From Pseudotabrizicola algicola (GTDB lineage: Bacteria; Pseudomonadota; Alphaproteobacteria; Rhodobacterales; Rhodobacteraceae), in assembly GCF_010915705.1 (NCBI RefSeq), contig NZ_JAAIKE010000007.1, positions 62,001-126,000 of the forward strand: DNA of 64,000 nucleotides, read 5' to 3'. The position numbers and the translations under genes were made by a program. Positions 25,473-34,441 of the stretch are shown here, one piece after another. The first letter of the stretch is position 1. Each line of letters starts with the position of its first letter. The notes under the pieces were generated by a model. That model was given only the letters and a program-made list of their open reading frames with translations. It was not told where the DNA came from and ran no database searches.

Positions 25473-28067
25473 TCAGGCGAGGGTGCGCTGAACCTCTTCA
25501 CGTTCGAAGATTTCGATGATGTCGCCGGGGCGAATATCCTCATAGCGCTCGAAGGCCATACCGCACTCTTGGCCGGAGATGACTTCCTTGACCTCATCCT
25601 TGAAGCGCTTGAGCGTTTTGAGCGTGCCTTCGTGGATGACCACACTGTCACGCAGCAAGCGCACGCCTGCCGAGCGACGCGCCACACCTTCGGTGACCAG
25701 ACAGCCGGCAACCTGACCAACGCCCGTAACCTTGAACACTTCCTTGATCTGCGCATAGCCGATGAAGGTTTCACGCACTTCGGCCTTGAGAAGGCCGGAA
25801 GCGGCGGCTTTGATATCGTCGACCAGATCGTAGATGATCGAATAATACCGGATCTCGACGCCCTTCTGGTTCGCGGATTGCCGTGCCGAAGCATTGGCAC
25901 GAACGTTGAAGCCGATGATCGGCGCACCGGATGCTTCGGCAAGGCCGACGTCGGTGTCGGTGATCGCGCCCACGCCGTAATGCAGGATGCGCACGCGCAC
26001 CTCTTCGTTGCCAACCTTCTCCAGAGCCTGCACGATGGCTTCGGCCGAGCCTTGCACATCTGCTTTGACCAGAACCGGCAGTTCAGCCACCGACTGGTCC
26101 GCCTTGGCCTTTGCCATCAGCTGTTCCAGCGTGGTGGCAGCGCCAGCGGCCGCGCGTTTGTCTTTCGCGGCTTGCTCACGGTAGTTGGCGATTTCACGCG
26201 CCTGCGCTTCGGTTTCGACAACGTTCAGCGTATCGCCCGCTGACGGCGTACCGGACAGACCCAAGACTTCGACGGGAACAGACGGGCCTGCTTCCAGAAC
26301 CGTTTCGCCCTGATCGTTGACCAGCGCCCGCACCTTGCCCCACTGCTCGCCGACGACAAAGATATCGCCTTTGCGCAGGGTGCCGTTCTGCACCAGAACG
26401 GTAGCGACCGGACCGCGGCCCACATCGAGCTTGGCTTCGATCACCGCGCCCGAGGCTGCCCGATTCGGGTTGGCCTTCAGTTCCAGAATTTCGGCCTGAA
26501 GCGCGATTGCCTCGAGCAGGTTATCGATGCCCTTGCCCGTCTTGGCCGACAATTCGACGTCCTGAACATCGCCAGACATCGCTTCGACGACGATTTCGTG
26601 CTGCAGCAGGTCCGTCCGCACCTTGGTTGCATCGGCACCGTGCTTGTCCATCTTGTTGATGGCGACGATCAACGGAACCTTGGCAGCCTTGGCATGGTGG
26701 ATTGCCTCTATCGTCTGCGGCATCACGGCATCATCTGCCGCAACGACCAGAACGACAATGTCCGTCACGCTCGCACCGCGCGCACGCATGCTGGTAAAGG
26801 CTGCGTGGCCGGGGGTGTCGAGGAAGGAAACCAGCGACCCGTTCGGCGTGCGGACCTGATAGGCCCCGATATGCTGCGTGATCCCGCCCGCTTCGCCGGA
26901 GACCACGTTGGCCTTGCGGATGGCGTCAAGCAAGGAGGTCTTGCCGTGGTCGACGTGGCCCATGATCGTCACGATCGGCGGGCGCGGCAGCAGGTCTTCT
27001 TCGCGGTCTTTGACCGAGTCGATCACCTGTTCCACGTCGGAATCAGACACGCGCACAGCTTTGTGGCCGAATTCCTCGATCACAAGTTCTGCCGTATCGG
27101 CATCGATGGCCTGGTTCATCGTGACCATCATGCCCATTTTCATGAGCGTCTTGACCACATCCGCTGCGCGCTCGGCCATACGGTTGGCCAATTCCGACAC
27201 AACGATGGTTTCGGGCAGTTGCACGTCGCGCACCTGCTTCTCTGGCTTGCTGCCGAAGCCCATCGCCTTCTGGCGGGCCTTTTCCTGCTTGCGCTTCATC
27301 GCCGCAAGACTGCGGGTCCGCCCACCTTCGCCATTCAGTGCGGCAGACAGGGTCAGCTTGCCACCACGGCGGCTGTCGTCGCCCTTGGCTTTGGCGCTGC
27401 GCTCACGCTCTTCGCGCTCGCGGTCGGTCTTGCGTTGCGGTGCCGGCGCGAGCGGTGCCTTGGCGGCGACCCCGCGCGGACCAGATGCATCCTGAGCGCG
27501 GCTCACCGGAGCATCTGCGGGGGCGGCAGCAGCGGCGGCAGGCTTTGCCTCGGCAGGCTTTTCAGCCGACCGCGGACGGGTGCCAAGAACCTCGGCCTTG
27601 CGCTGAGCTGCCGCTGCAAGACGCGCTTCAGCTTCGGCGCGGGCGGCACGTTCTTCTTCCTCGGCCTTCAGGCGCAGAGCCTCAAGACGCTCGCGCTCTT
27701 CGCGCTCTTTGGCTTCAATCTCTTCACGGCGGCGCTGGCGCTCTTCCTCGCGCTGACGCTCTTCTTCGGCCCGGCGCTCGTTATCCGCGACTTCACGCGC
27801 CTTGGCAGCCCGCAAGGCCGCCAGACGACGCTCCATCTCGGCGTCCGAGATGCCCGCAGGCCGCTTGGCCGGATCGCCCAGGTTCGGAGACCCGCCGCTG
27901 GCGCCCGATGCTCCGGCCGCGCCCGGCTTTGTGGGAACGACCACGCGCTTGCGTTTCGTTTCAACCACGACGCTTTTTGTCCGGCCGTGGCTGAAGCTTT
28001 GCTTCACCTGACCGGAACGAGGTGCGCCACCCAAACCGAGGGGTTTTTTGCCGTCTGTATCGCTCAT
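25473..28067 (-). CDS. infB: Translation initiation factor IF-2
   Basis: The product is 864 residues. A long charged N-terminal region (about 1-300, Glu/Arg-rich coiled coil with [15 protein letters not shown]) precedes the GTPase domain: GHVDHGKTS at residues 370-378, DTPGHAAF and NKMD. Domains II-IV follow, ending [13 protein letters not shown]-2 places initiator tRNA on the 30S subunit. It is last in the rimP-nusA-ylxR-infB operon; its ATG overlaps the ylxR stop. Confidence 0.99.
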   Translation of the reverse strand: MSDTDGKKPLGLGGAPRSGQVKQSFSHGRTKSVVVETKRKRVVVPTKPGAAGASGASGGSPNLGDPAKRPAGISDAEMERRLAALRAAKAREVADNERRAEEERQREEERQRRREEIEAKEREERERLEALRLKAEEEERAARAEAEARLAAAAQRKAEVLGTRPRSAEKPAEAKPAAAAAAPADAPVSRAQDASGPRGVAAKAPLAPAPQRKTDREREERERSAKAKGDDSRRGGKLTLSAALNGEGGRTRSLAAMKRKQEKARQKAMGFGSKPEKQVRDVQLPETIVVSELANRMAERAADVVKTLMKMGMMVTMNQAIDADTAELVIEEFGHKAVRVSDSDVEQVIDSVKDREEDLLPRPPIVTIMGHVDHGKTSLLDAIRKANVVSGEAGGITQHIGAYQVRTPNGSLVSFLDTPGHAAFTSMRARGASVTDIVVLVVAADDAVMPQTIEAIHHAKAAKVPLIVAINKMDKHGADATKVRTDLLQHEIVVEAMSGDVQDVELSAKTGKGIDNLLEAIALQAEILELKANPNRAASGAVIEAKLDVGRGPVATVLVQNGTLRKGDIFVVGEQWGKVRALVNDQGETVLEAGPSVPVEVLGLSGTPSAGDTLNVVETEAQAREIANYREQAAKDKRAAAGAATTLEQLMAKAKADQSVAELPVLVKADVQGSAEAIVQALEKVGNEEVRVRILHYGVGAITDTDVGLAEASGAPIIGFNVRANASARQSANQKGVEIRYYSIIYDLVDDIKAAASGLLKAEVRETFIGYAQIKEVFKVTGVGQVAGCLVTEGVARRSAGVRLLRDSVVIHEGTLKTLKRFKDEVKEVISGQECGMAFERYEDIRPGDIIEIFEREEVQRTLA

Positions 28068-28708
28068 GCGTCCTTCGTATCCTTCCCGGCGATCATGTCG
28101 CCGACTTGCTTGTCCTCTGCCCCACGCAGGCCGACAAGCCTTGCCGCTTCCTCTACAACACGGTTGTTGAGTCCACCAGCCGCAAGCGCGGCGTGTATCG
28201 CACGTTCGCGACTGAATGCCAAACCCATTTCCCCTGCTGTAAGGCAGGAAATGAGGGATTCTGGCCCATTTGGCGGACGAAGCTTTTCTTTCCCGCGCTC
28301 TGAACCGTCGCTGGCCTGTATCAAGGTGCGCGCCTGACCCTTGATGAGCCAGTCCTTCACCTTTTCATAGCCGCAAATCGCATCTCCGGCTTTGCGCCCG
28401 AGAGATATAAGATCGATCAGCCGCTGGACCAAGAGCTGCTCGATCATTTCGGGCAGATCGTCCCGCACCTTGACGGGCCGACGTGCGGCCCGCGAAAACA
28501 GGTTCTTCTTGACCGCCTTTGCCAAGGCCTCCCGGTCGGCGGCAACATAGATACCGCGACCGGGCAGACGCGCCAGAATGTCCGGCACGATCTCATCCTC
28601 CGGCCCCAGCACAAAGCGGATCAGACCCGCTTTTGGCTGGCTTTCCCCAGAAACGATGCACTTGCGTTCCGGTTCGTCGCGCGATTCCTTGTGCCCGCCA
28701 CGCGTCAT
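28064..28708 (-). CDS. YlxR (DUF448) RNA-binding domain fused to an L7Ae-like domain
   Basis: The product is 214 residues. The N-terminal YlxR domain (about 10-95) carries [10 protein letters not shown], then [15 protein letters not shown] and LPGRGIYV. The C-terminal part (about 105-200) resembles a ribosomal L7Ae/L30e-like RNA-binding domain ([44 protein letters not shown]-like). In many bacteria these are two genes (ylxR, ylxQ) between nusA and infB; in alphaproteobacteria they are often fused, as here. It probably binds RNA or ribosomes, with no firmly known role. Confidence 0.9.
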   Translation of the reverse strand: MTRGGHKESRDEPERKCIVSGESQPKAGLIRFVLGPEDEIVPDILARLPGRGIYVAADREALAKAVKKNLFSRAARRPVKVRDDLPEMIEQLLVQRLIDLISLGRKAGDAICGYEKVKDWLIKGQARTLIQASDGSERGKEKLRPPNGPESLISCLTAGEMGLAFSRERAIHAALAAGGLNNRVVEEAARLVGLRGAEDKQVGDMIAGKDTKDA

Positions 28709-28731
28709 TCGCGTTGCTCCGAGGCCTGCGA

Positions 28732-30351
28732 TCAGGCCTCGGCCTCCTCGGTTTCGGAGTCGTCAGCTTCGTCCTCGGCTTCCGCTTCCATTTCGGTCGG
28801 ATCGACCCAGCCCAGCATGACACGCGCGGTCATGACCATGGTCTGCGCTTCTTCAAGGCTGACGTCGAACGCCTCCAGAATACCCTCATCCTTCTTGCGC
28901 TGGCCATTTTCGGTGGTCCAGCCGCCCGCCAGTTCCCAATCGGCGCAGGTTGCGAAATCTTCCAAGGTCTTGATGCCGTCCTTGGCGAGCGCCTCAAGCA
29001 TCTGCGGCGTCAGACCTTCGAAGTTGATCAGGCTTTCCTCGACACCCATCTTGCGGGCGTTCTCAAGCGCCTTGCGGGCCTGCTCTTCCAGATAGTCACG
29101 GGCGCGGGCCTGCAATTCGGCAGCGGTGCCTTCGTCAAACCCATCAATCGACAAGAGTTCATCGACCTCGACATAGGCGACTTCTTCCAGATTTCCGAAG
29201 CCTTCCGAAACCAGAAGCTGTGCCATCATCTCGTCGACATCGAGCGTATCCATGAACAGTTTGGTGCGCTCGGCAAACTCCGCCTGACGGCGGGCCGATT
29301 CTTCGGCTTCCGTCATGATGTCGATATCAAGACCGGTCAACTGGCTGGCCAGACGCACGTTCTGGCCGCGGCGACCGATGGCAAGCGAAAGCTGCTCGTC
29401 CGGCACGACGACTTCGATCTTCCCGGCTTCTTCGTCGATCACGACCTTGGACACTTCGGCAGGCTGCAGCGCGTTCACGAGGAACGTGGCCTGATCCTGA
29501 TTCCACGGGATAATGTCGATCTTTTCGCCCTGAAGCTCGTTCACCACGGCCTGCACGCGGCTGCCGCGCATACCGACGCAGGCGCCGACAGGGTCTATGG
29601 AGTTGTCATAGCTGATCACGGCGATCTTGGCGCGCGAACCCGGATCGCGGGCGACGGCCTTGATCTCGATGATGCCGTCATAGATTTCCGGCACTTCCAT
29701 CTTGAACAGTTCGGCCATGAACTGCGGGTCTGTCCGCGACAGGAAAACCTGCGGGCCGCGCACTTCGCGGCGCACATCCTTGATGAAGCAGCGGATGCGG
29801 TCGCCGATGCGATAGGCTTCGCGCCCGATTTTCTCGTTACGGCGCAGAATGCCTTCGCCGCGGCCCACGTCCACAATGACGTTGCCATATTCTTCGCGCT
29901 TGACCACACCGTTGATGATGCTGCCCTTGCGATCGCGGAATTCTTCGTACTGACGATCCCGCTCTGCCTCACGCACGCGCTGGAGCAGCACCTGCTTGCC
30001 CGATTGCGCAGCGATGCGGCCCAGATCAACCGGCGGAACCTCGTCGATGACTTCGTCGCCGATCTGCGGGTTGGCCAAATAGTTCTTGGCCTGCTTCACC
30101 GTGAGCTGGGCGTGATGATTCTCAACCTGATCGTCCTCTACCACCGTGCGCACACGGGCAAAGGTCGCACGGCCGGTCTTGCGGTCGATGTTGACGCGAA
30201 TATCAAGTTCGGAGCCGTAGCGCGACTTGGCGGCACGGGCGAGCGTTTCTTCCATAGCCTGGATCACCAGATCCGGGTCGATCATCTTCTCGCGCGCAAC
30301 CGCTTCGGCGGTCTGGAGAAGTTCAAGCTGGTTGGCAGAGGTAATCGCCAT
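28732..30351 (-). CDS. nusA: Transcription termination/antitermination factor NusA
   Basis: The product is 539 residues. It has an N-terminal RNA-polymerase-binding domain, an S1 domain (GSIINGVVKREEYGNVIVDVGR), two KH domains (ACVGMRGSRVQAVVNEL; LAIGRRGQNVRLASQL), and C-terminal acidic repeats with helix-hairpin-helix character (LLSIDGFDEGTAAELQARA; FEGLTPQMLEALAKDGI). The tail is very acidic (EAEAEDEADDSETEEAEA). NusA modulates pausing, intrinsic termination and rRNA antitermination. In E. coli it represses its own operon through leader termination; a leader hairpin is present here upstream of rimP. Confidence 0.98.
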   Translation of the reverse strand: MAITSANQLELLQTAEAVAREKMIDPDLVIQAMEETLARAAKSRYGSELDIRVNIDRKTGRATFARVRTVVEDDQVENHHAQLTVKQAKNYLANPQIGDEVIDEVPPVDLGRIAAQSGKQVLLQRVREAERDRQYEEFRDRKGSIINGVVKREEYGNVIVDVGRGEGILRRNEKIGREAYRIGDRIRCFIKDVRREVRGPQVFLSRTDPQFMAELFKMEVPEIYDGIIEIKAVARDPGSRAKIAVISYDNSIDPVGACVGMRGSRVQAVVNELQGEKIDIIPWNQDQATFLVNALQPAEVSKVVIDEEAGKIEVVVPDEQLSLAIGRRGQNVRLASQLTGLDIDIMTEAEESARRQAEFAERTKLFMDTLDVDEMMAQLLVSEGFGNLEEVAYVEVDELLSIDGFDEGTAAELQARARDYLEEQARKALENARKMGVEESLINFEGLTPQMLEALAKDGIKTLEDFATCADWELAGGWTTENGQRKKDEGILEAFDVSLEEAQTMVMTARVMLGWVDPTEMEAEAEDEADDSETEEAEA

Positions 30352-30367
30352 CGGTCAACTCCCGGTC

Positions 30368-30973
30368 TTAATGTCTGGTTTCTTCGGCGGGATCTTCATC
30401 TTCGCCGTCGGTTTGCTCGATTTCGTCGAAGTCTGCTTCGTTGAAGGTGCCGCTTGCCTTCTTCTGGCGCAGCATCTCGGCGATCAGATCATCGGTCAGG
30501 ATCAGCTTGGCGTCGGACAGCCAGTCGAACCGCAGACCGATGGTCACTTCTTCGCCCGCCTCTTCGATGAGGATCAGGATTTCTTCATCATCGACGCCCG
30601 CAAGCTCTCCCTTGAAGCGGCGGCGGCCGTCGATGAGTTCCGTCGTCTCGATCCGGGCTTCCCAACCCTTCCACATCTCAAAGTCCTTGAGGCGGGTCAG
30701 CGGGCGATCGATGCCAGGGGAAGACACTTCGAGAATATAGTTGTCTTCCACCGGATCCTCGACATCGAGGACGGCGGAAACCGCGGTCGAGATCGTGGCG
30801 CATTCATCCACGACGATACCACCCTCCGGGCGGTCGGCCATGATCTGCAAGACGCGGGTTTTCCCGCCCATCAGGCGGACGCGCACCAGCTCGAACCCCA
30901 GCCCCTCGATAACGGGGCCGATGATGTCGGCAAGACGCCGGTCAATGGCAGTTTTCGCGATAAGATCGGTCAT
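30368..30973 (-). CDS. rimP: Ribosome maturation factor RimP
   Basis: The product is 201 residues. It has the two-domain RimP structure: an N-terminal alpha-beta domain ([36 protein letters not shown]) and a C-terminal SH3-like domain with an acidic tail ([13 protein letters not shown]). RimP assists 30S maturation. I chose ATG 30973 (MTDLIAK); the nine codons upstream lie in the leader terminator's U tract and do not look coding. It is the first gene of the nusA-infB operon. Confidence 0.96.
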   Translation of the reverse strand: MTDLIAKTAIDRRLADIIGPVIEGLGFELVRVRLMGGKTRVLQIMADRPEGGIVVDECATISTAVSAVLDVEDPVEDNYILEVSSPGIDRPLTRLKDFEMWKGWEARIETTELIDGRRRFKGELAGVDDEEILILIEEAGEEVTIGLRFDWLSDAKLILTDDLIAEMLRQKKASGTFNEADFDEIEQTDGEDEDPAEETRH

Positions 30974-30980
30974 GGGTTCC

Positions 30981-31008
30981 AAAAACAAAAAACGGGCCAA
31001 GCGGCCCG
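30981..31008 (-). terminator. Intrinsic-terminator-like hairpin in the rimP leader
   Basis: On the minus strand CGGGCC-GCTT-GGCCCG is followed by TTTTTTGTTTTT and then, 8 bases later, the rimP ATG. It sits downstream of the likely operon promoter (31062-31090), so it can act as an attenuator rather than as the end of the upstream gene, which has its own terminator at 31126-31143. Confidence 0.8.
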
Positions 31009-31061
31009 CGAACTTTCTTCGGTAGCTTCGGGTGTGGACCCCAAAACCGCTGTTGATCTGC

Positions 31062-31090
31062 TATCTAGACCTCAGACCGACGTTTTGCAA
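31062..31090 (-). promoter_or_regulatory. Candidate promoter of the rimP-nusA-ylxR-infB operon
   Basis: On the minus strand TTGCAA (31085-31090) and TAGATA (31062-31067) are separated by 17 bases. The position between the two hairpins gives a leader of about 80 bases before rimP. The -10 match is only moderate. Confidence 0.4.
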
Positions 31091-31125
31091 GCGCGAATGG
31101 CGTGACCTTGCCTCAAATGAAAAGA

Positions 31126-31143
31126 GGCCCGCCAAAGCGGGCC
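31126..31143 (-). terminator. Terminator of the 74-residue secreted protein gene
   Basis: A perfect 7-base stem (GGCCCGC/GCGGGCC, loop of 4) is followed on the minus strand by TCTTTTCATTT, 20 bases after the stop of the upstream small gene. Confidence 0.75.
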
Positions 31144-31163
31144 CCCTTCCGGATCAGAAAAGA

Positions 31164-31388
31164 TCAGTGGCTGCCCGAGTTGTTCTTCTTGAGAGCCAGA
31201 GCGAGCAGCAGCGCAGCAGCGCCAGCAGCGGCAACACCAGCATTGCCCATGCTGCCAACGGGCTTTGCGCCCGGAACAACCGCGATAACTGTGTTGTCTT
31301 CTTCAGGGGCTGCAAGGCCACCGGCGCTGGCAACAGTTGCCGAAGCGGCAAGTGCGAGGGATGCGACGAGTGCGGTAATGCGCGACAT
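31164..31388 (-). CDS. Small secreted/anchored protein of 74 residues, possibly YjbE-like by position
   Basis: ATG 31388 is preceded by GGAGAG at a normal distance. The product has a signal peptide (MSRITALVASLALAASATVASA), then GG, an acidic strand (PEEDNTVIAVVPG), and a C-terminal Gly/Ala/Leu hydrophobic stretch (about residues 46-66) ending in basic and polar residues (KKNNSGSH). It would be exported and possibly remain membrane-bound by its tail. It is downstream of YjbH and YjbF homologues, so it may play the part of the small YjbE protein of the E. coli yjbEFGH operon; that is inference from position only. It resembles the 59-residue protein at 41545-41724 in layout. Confidence 0.7.
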   Translation of the reverse strand: MSRITALVASLALAASATVASAGGLAAPEEDNTVIAVVPGAKPVGSMGNAGVAAAGAAALLLALALKKNNSGSH

Positions 31389-31466
31389 TGGAACTCTCCA
31401 GTTTGTTTCTATATTGGCCGACAAATATCATATTCGATCTGGGCGCGAAAGATATTCATGCTCTTA

Positions 31467-32117
31467 TCAGCGGCGAACGTCCGCTATCGTGATATAGCCC
31501 AGATCCGGGCTTATCCATTGTCGGGATTTGCGTATTTTTTGATCGCCCGTGATCCAGTAGTCATTGGTGAACGACTCCCCCGGTGCACTGCACGTCTCGA
31601 TCATATGAGTCGCCTGATAGGTTATCTCAACAACTTCAACGGCTTTTGCTCCGGCATTTTGCAGCGTGCAGGCAAAACGGGTCTGTTCGGGGTTGTCCTC
31701 GCCATTCAACAAGACGTGAACGCGGCCGTATGACCCCCCGCTGCGCGTCACGTTCGGACCGCTGGCAGCCATCAGATCGGCCCCGAATCCACGTGTTGCA
31801 ACAATCACACCATTGCGGAGCGAAATTGTAATGTCATCCACCGTGGACCACGTCTCGACACCGCGATTGTTTTCAATCTCGGCAATCAGCGCTTCTTGCC
31901 CGGTGGAATCCACTGTCAGCAGCATCACAGGTGTGACCACTTCGGCGAGGCGGGCGCGTGTCATGCGCTCGATCCCGGCATCAGCGGGGCTGAGCGTGCC
32001 AATGGCAGACGTGGCGAAGGAGCGGACGATATCCGCGGTGCCGATAGAGTCACTGTCAGACCCGCAAGCCACAAGCGTGGTGCAGGCGAGAAGGCCAAGA
32101 ACAAGGGTCGTTTTCAT
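31467..32117 (-). CDS. YjbF/GfcB-family outer-membrane lipoprotein
   Basis: The product is 216 residues. A lipoprotein signal with lipobox LVAC (Cys near residue 18) is followed by a mature domain with ITISLRNGVIVATRGFGADLMAA, a hallmark of the YjbF/GfcB (group 4 capsule) family, and a C-terminal part ending GYITIADVRR. It is associated with exopolysaccharide production; the exact function is unknown. The ATG overlaps the yjbH stop (AAATGA), so the genes are coupled. No yjbG homologue is adjacent. Confidence 0.85.
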   Translation of the reverse strand: MKTTLVLGLLACTTLVACGSDSDSIGTADIVRSFATSAIGTLSPADAGIERMTRARLAEVVTPVMLLTVDSTGQEALIAEIENNRGVETWSTVDDITISLRNGVIVATRGFGADLMAASGPNVTRSGGSYGRVHVLLNGEDNPEQTRFACTLQNAGAKAVEVVEITYQATHMIETCSAPGESFTNDYWITGDQKIRKSRQWISPDLGYITIADVRR

Positions 32118-34336
32118 TTCCAGAACCGCCCCCATTGCTCGGTCAGACCATCTGCCCGGTATCCTCTGACAGTGTCGTAAAGCCGCCCATCCACATCCAG
32201 CCTCTGCCCACCATCACGGCCGAAGGGACGAACCGTCGCCTCCTGGGTCTTGGTGCTGGGCCGCCCCAACAAAGAGGCAATCGGCACCTCGAGGGTGATT
32301 CCCTTGTCAAACGACCCGCTGCCGAACTGCTCGGCAGAAACGTTGGTCTTGGTCACAAAGGCACCGACACGCCAGCCGTTGTCGAACTCGCGCTTGAGCG
32401 AGAGCGTCGCCCCCACATCACCCGCAAGGTAGCGGCCCACATCAACCTGAACGTGGAAGTCGTTGTCGAACTTGTAATAACCAGAGACATGCCCCGTCAC
32501 GACGCGATAGCTGCTGCGCGCTCCGCAGGCCCCCGTGGTGAAACTGGGGGTGCATCCGTCGGTCTGGAACATATCGAGCGGCAGGGAGAAGCCGAAGCGT
32601 TGGTCAGGAGAACGCTGTGCGGTGTAATTGACCTCTGCCCCGATTGCCCAGCGACGGTTTGTGGGCATCCACAGCATTTCCGTGGAAATGCCCCCATACA
32701 TCCGTTCCAGATAACCCAGAGAGACACGGCCATAAAGCTCGGGTGACAGCTTCTGGTAGTAGGTCAGCGCGAAGGATTCCAGCGCAGGGTCGCCATCCCT
32801 ATCATAGAAGTAACTCGCGGACCGGACCGGATGAAGGCCATTGCGATCAGGCAGCGGGGGCCGGTCATCAAGGTTACTGAACAGGTATTTGGCGACCGCG
32901 CCCGACAGAACCAGCCCGGGCGTCACTTCGTAACGACCGCTAAGCTCCAACCCGGCGCCGACCTTGAACGGTGCGTTCTGATCAAACACACGCACGCGGG
33001 CGGTGGGAGCCAAGGACCATGAAAGCTTTGGATAGGCTTCCGGATCGCGATAGCCATCGTTCAGCATGGCGGGGGCCGACAGGATTTGCGAGCGGGCAAG
33101 GATCTTTTCGCTCGCCTCGATATCAAACTCCAATGCCTCGAGGTCAGACCGGCGCAGCACGACTTGCGACACAGGCATGCCACCGACCATCGGCACGATG
33201 ACAAACTGCTCGACAGCGGCGGGCATGACCCGCGTCATCGCGCGGGCAGTGCGGCCAACGGCCTGTGCCTCGGCATCCGATGTCAGGTTACGGATGCGAA
33301 CCTGTGCCGTCGTTCCGTCAAACCGGATCGATTCGACCTGCACACCATCATTGGCGAGCCGACGCGACAGCCGGCCGCGCAGTTCATTCTCGCTTTCGGA
33401 ATCACCCAGCCAGCTCGTCGACCAGGCCTCGGGGTCGGCACCGCGTGAGGGGCGAGTCTTGACTGCATCGGGCGCAGAGGTGACGATACCGCCGCCCGGG
33501 CGCCGTTTCGGATTCAGAATGAAATGGGCAGCAATGCCGACTTCGCTGCCGTGCATGTAATAGGCACCCAGACGGAGCGCGTCACTCCGCTGATATTCAA
33601 TTCCGAAGTTGAACGGGCTGCGCCTGTCAAAGGTCCCGCGTCGTGCGGCCTCTTCTTCGTAGGCATCAGAGGAGTATTCGGCCTTGGCGGTCCACTGGTC
33701 ATTGACCTGCCATTCGACCCCGGCAAAGGGCGCGGCCGGGCCACGGAACCACTGGCCCGTGTTGAAATTGCCCCCGCGCCCGATCACAAGTGGCGGACGT
33801 TCTCCCAGCGGGCTGCCGATAGGTTTGTAGCTGCCCAGACGGCCCCAACCGAGCCCGGCAGAAACCTTGACATTCGGGACAACGTGCTTGGTTGCGACGA
33901 CATATTCGCCCGCGATCACACCTGTTCCGACGAAGTCCTGCAAACCGACTGCTATGGCGGGCAAGAACCTTCCTTCGTCGGTGATCTGGTAGCGCAGATC
34001 AAAGGAGCGGTCGTAATAGACATCAAACTGGTTGGCACCCGCGCAATTCGGGGGACAAAACTGTTTGTTCCAGTCCCGGATTCCCAGAAAGCGGAAACTG
34101 CCTGACAGGCGCGGAGTGATCTGAAAGCTGAGGGTGGTCCGGCTGATGGGGCCAAAATGGCTGGTCGAAACAGAGAGAATCCCATCGGGCTGCGATTCCG
34201 CCGACGGCATGTCGATCAGGCCCGTGGCCCCGTAAAGGTTGAGCGTGGGCCGCGATTCCGCCTGAGCGAGCGCCGTTCCGAGCGCACCTGCCGAGACGAG
34301 CGCGAGGACTGCCGTTGATATCTTGGGCCTGAGCAT
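32114..34336 (-). CDS. YjbH-family outer-membrane exopolysaccharide protein
   Basis: The product is 740 residues. A signal peptide ends near residue 26. The N-terminal part carries the YjbH hallmark NLYGATGLIDMPSAESQPDG and LSFQITPRLSGSFRFLGI; many amphipathic strands follow, consistent with one or two outer-membrane beta barrels. YjbH-type proteins are implicated in exopolysaccharide secretion. It lies downstream of an NDP-sugar dehydratase and an initiating sugar transferase on the same strand and is coupled to the YjbF lipoprotein. Confidence 0.87.
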   Translation of the reverse strand: MLRPKISTAVLALVSAGALGTALAQAESRPTLNLYGATGLIDMPSAESQPDGILSVSTSHFGPISRTTLSFQITPRLSGSFRFLGIRDWNKQFCPPNCAGANQFDVYYDRSFDLRYQITDEGRFLPAIAVGLQDFVGTGVIAGEYVVATKHVVPNVKVSAGLGWGRLGSYKPIGSPLGERPPLVIGRGGNFNTGQWFRGPAAPFAGVEWQVNDQWTAKAEYSSDAYEEEAARRGTFDRRSPFNFGIEYQRSDALRLGAYYMHGSEVGIAAHFILNPKRRPGGGIVTSAPDAVKTRPSRGADPEAWSTSWLGDSESENELRGRLSRRLANDGVQVESIRFDGTTAQVRIRNLTSDAEAQAVGRTARAMTRVMPAAVEQFVIVPMVGGMPVSQVVLRRSDLEALEFDIEASEKILARSQILSAPAMLNDGYRDPEAYPKLSWSLAPTARVRVFDQNAPFKVGAGLELSGRYEVTPGLVLSGAVAKYLFSNLDDRPPLPDRNGLHPVRSASYFYDRDGDPALESFALTYYQKLSPELYGRVSLGYLERMYGGISTEMLWMPTNRRWAIGAEVNYTAQRSPDQRFGFSLPLDMFQTDGCTPSFTTGACGARSSYRVVTGHVSGYYKFDNDFHVQVDVGRYLAGDVGATLSLKREFDNGWRVGAFVTKTNVSAEQFGSGSFDKGITLEVPIASLLGRPSTKTQEATVRPFGRDGGQRLDVDGRLYDTVRGYRADGLTEQWGRFWK

Positions 34337-34441
34337 CGAAGGCGGTCCCTTATTCTTGCGTTTTATCTAGCATACGAGAGGAGCCGTTCAGCACAATGGG
34401 CCAAATTCAGTTTGGCGCTGCACTGATGCCAAGCTGCCCAG

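Noticed and set aside
26598-28337. A 579-codon plus-strand frame across infB
   Set aside because: It mirrors the charged IF-2 N-terminal region and GTPase domain; composition and lack of motifs mark it as a shadow.
28519-30444. A 641-codon plus-strand frame across nusA
   Set aside because: It is fully antisense to nusA with no own ribosome site or domain.
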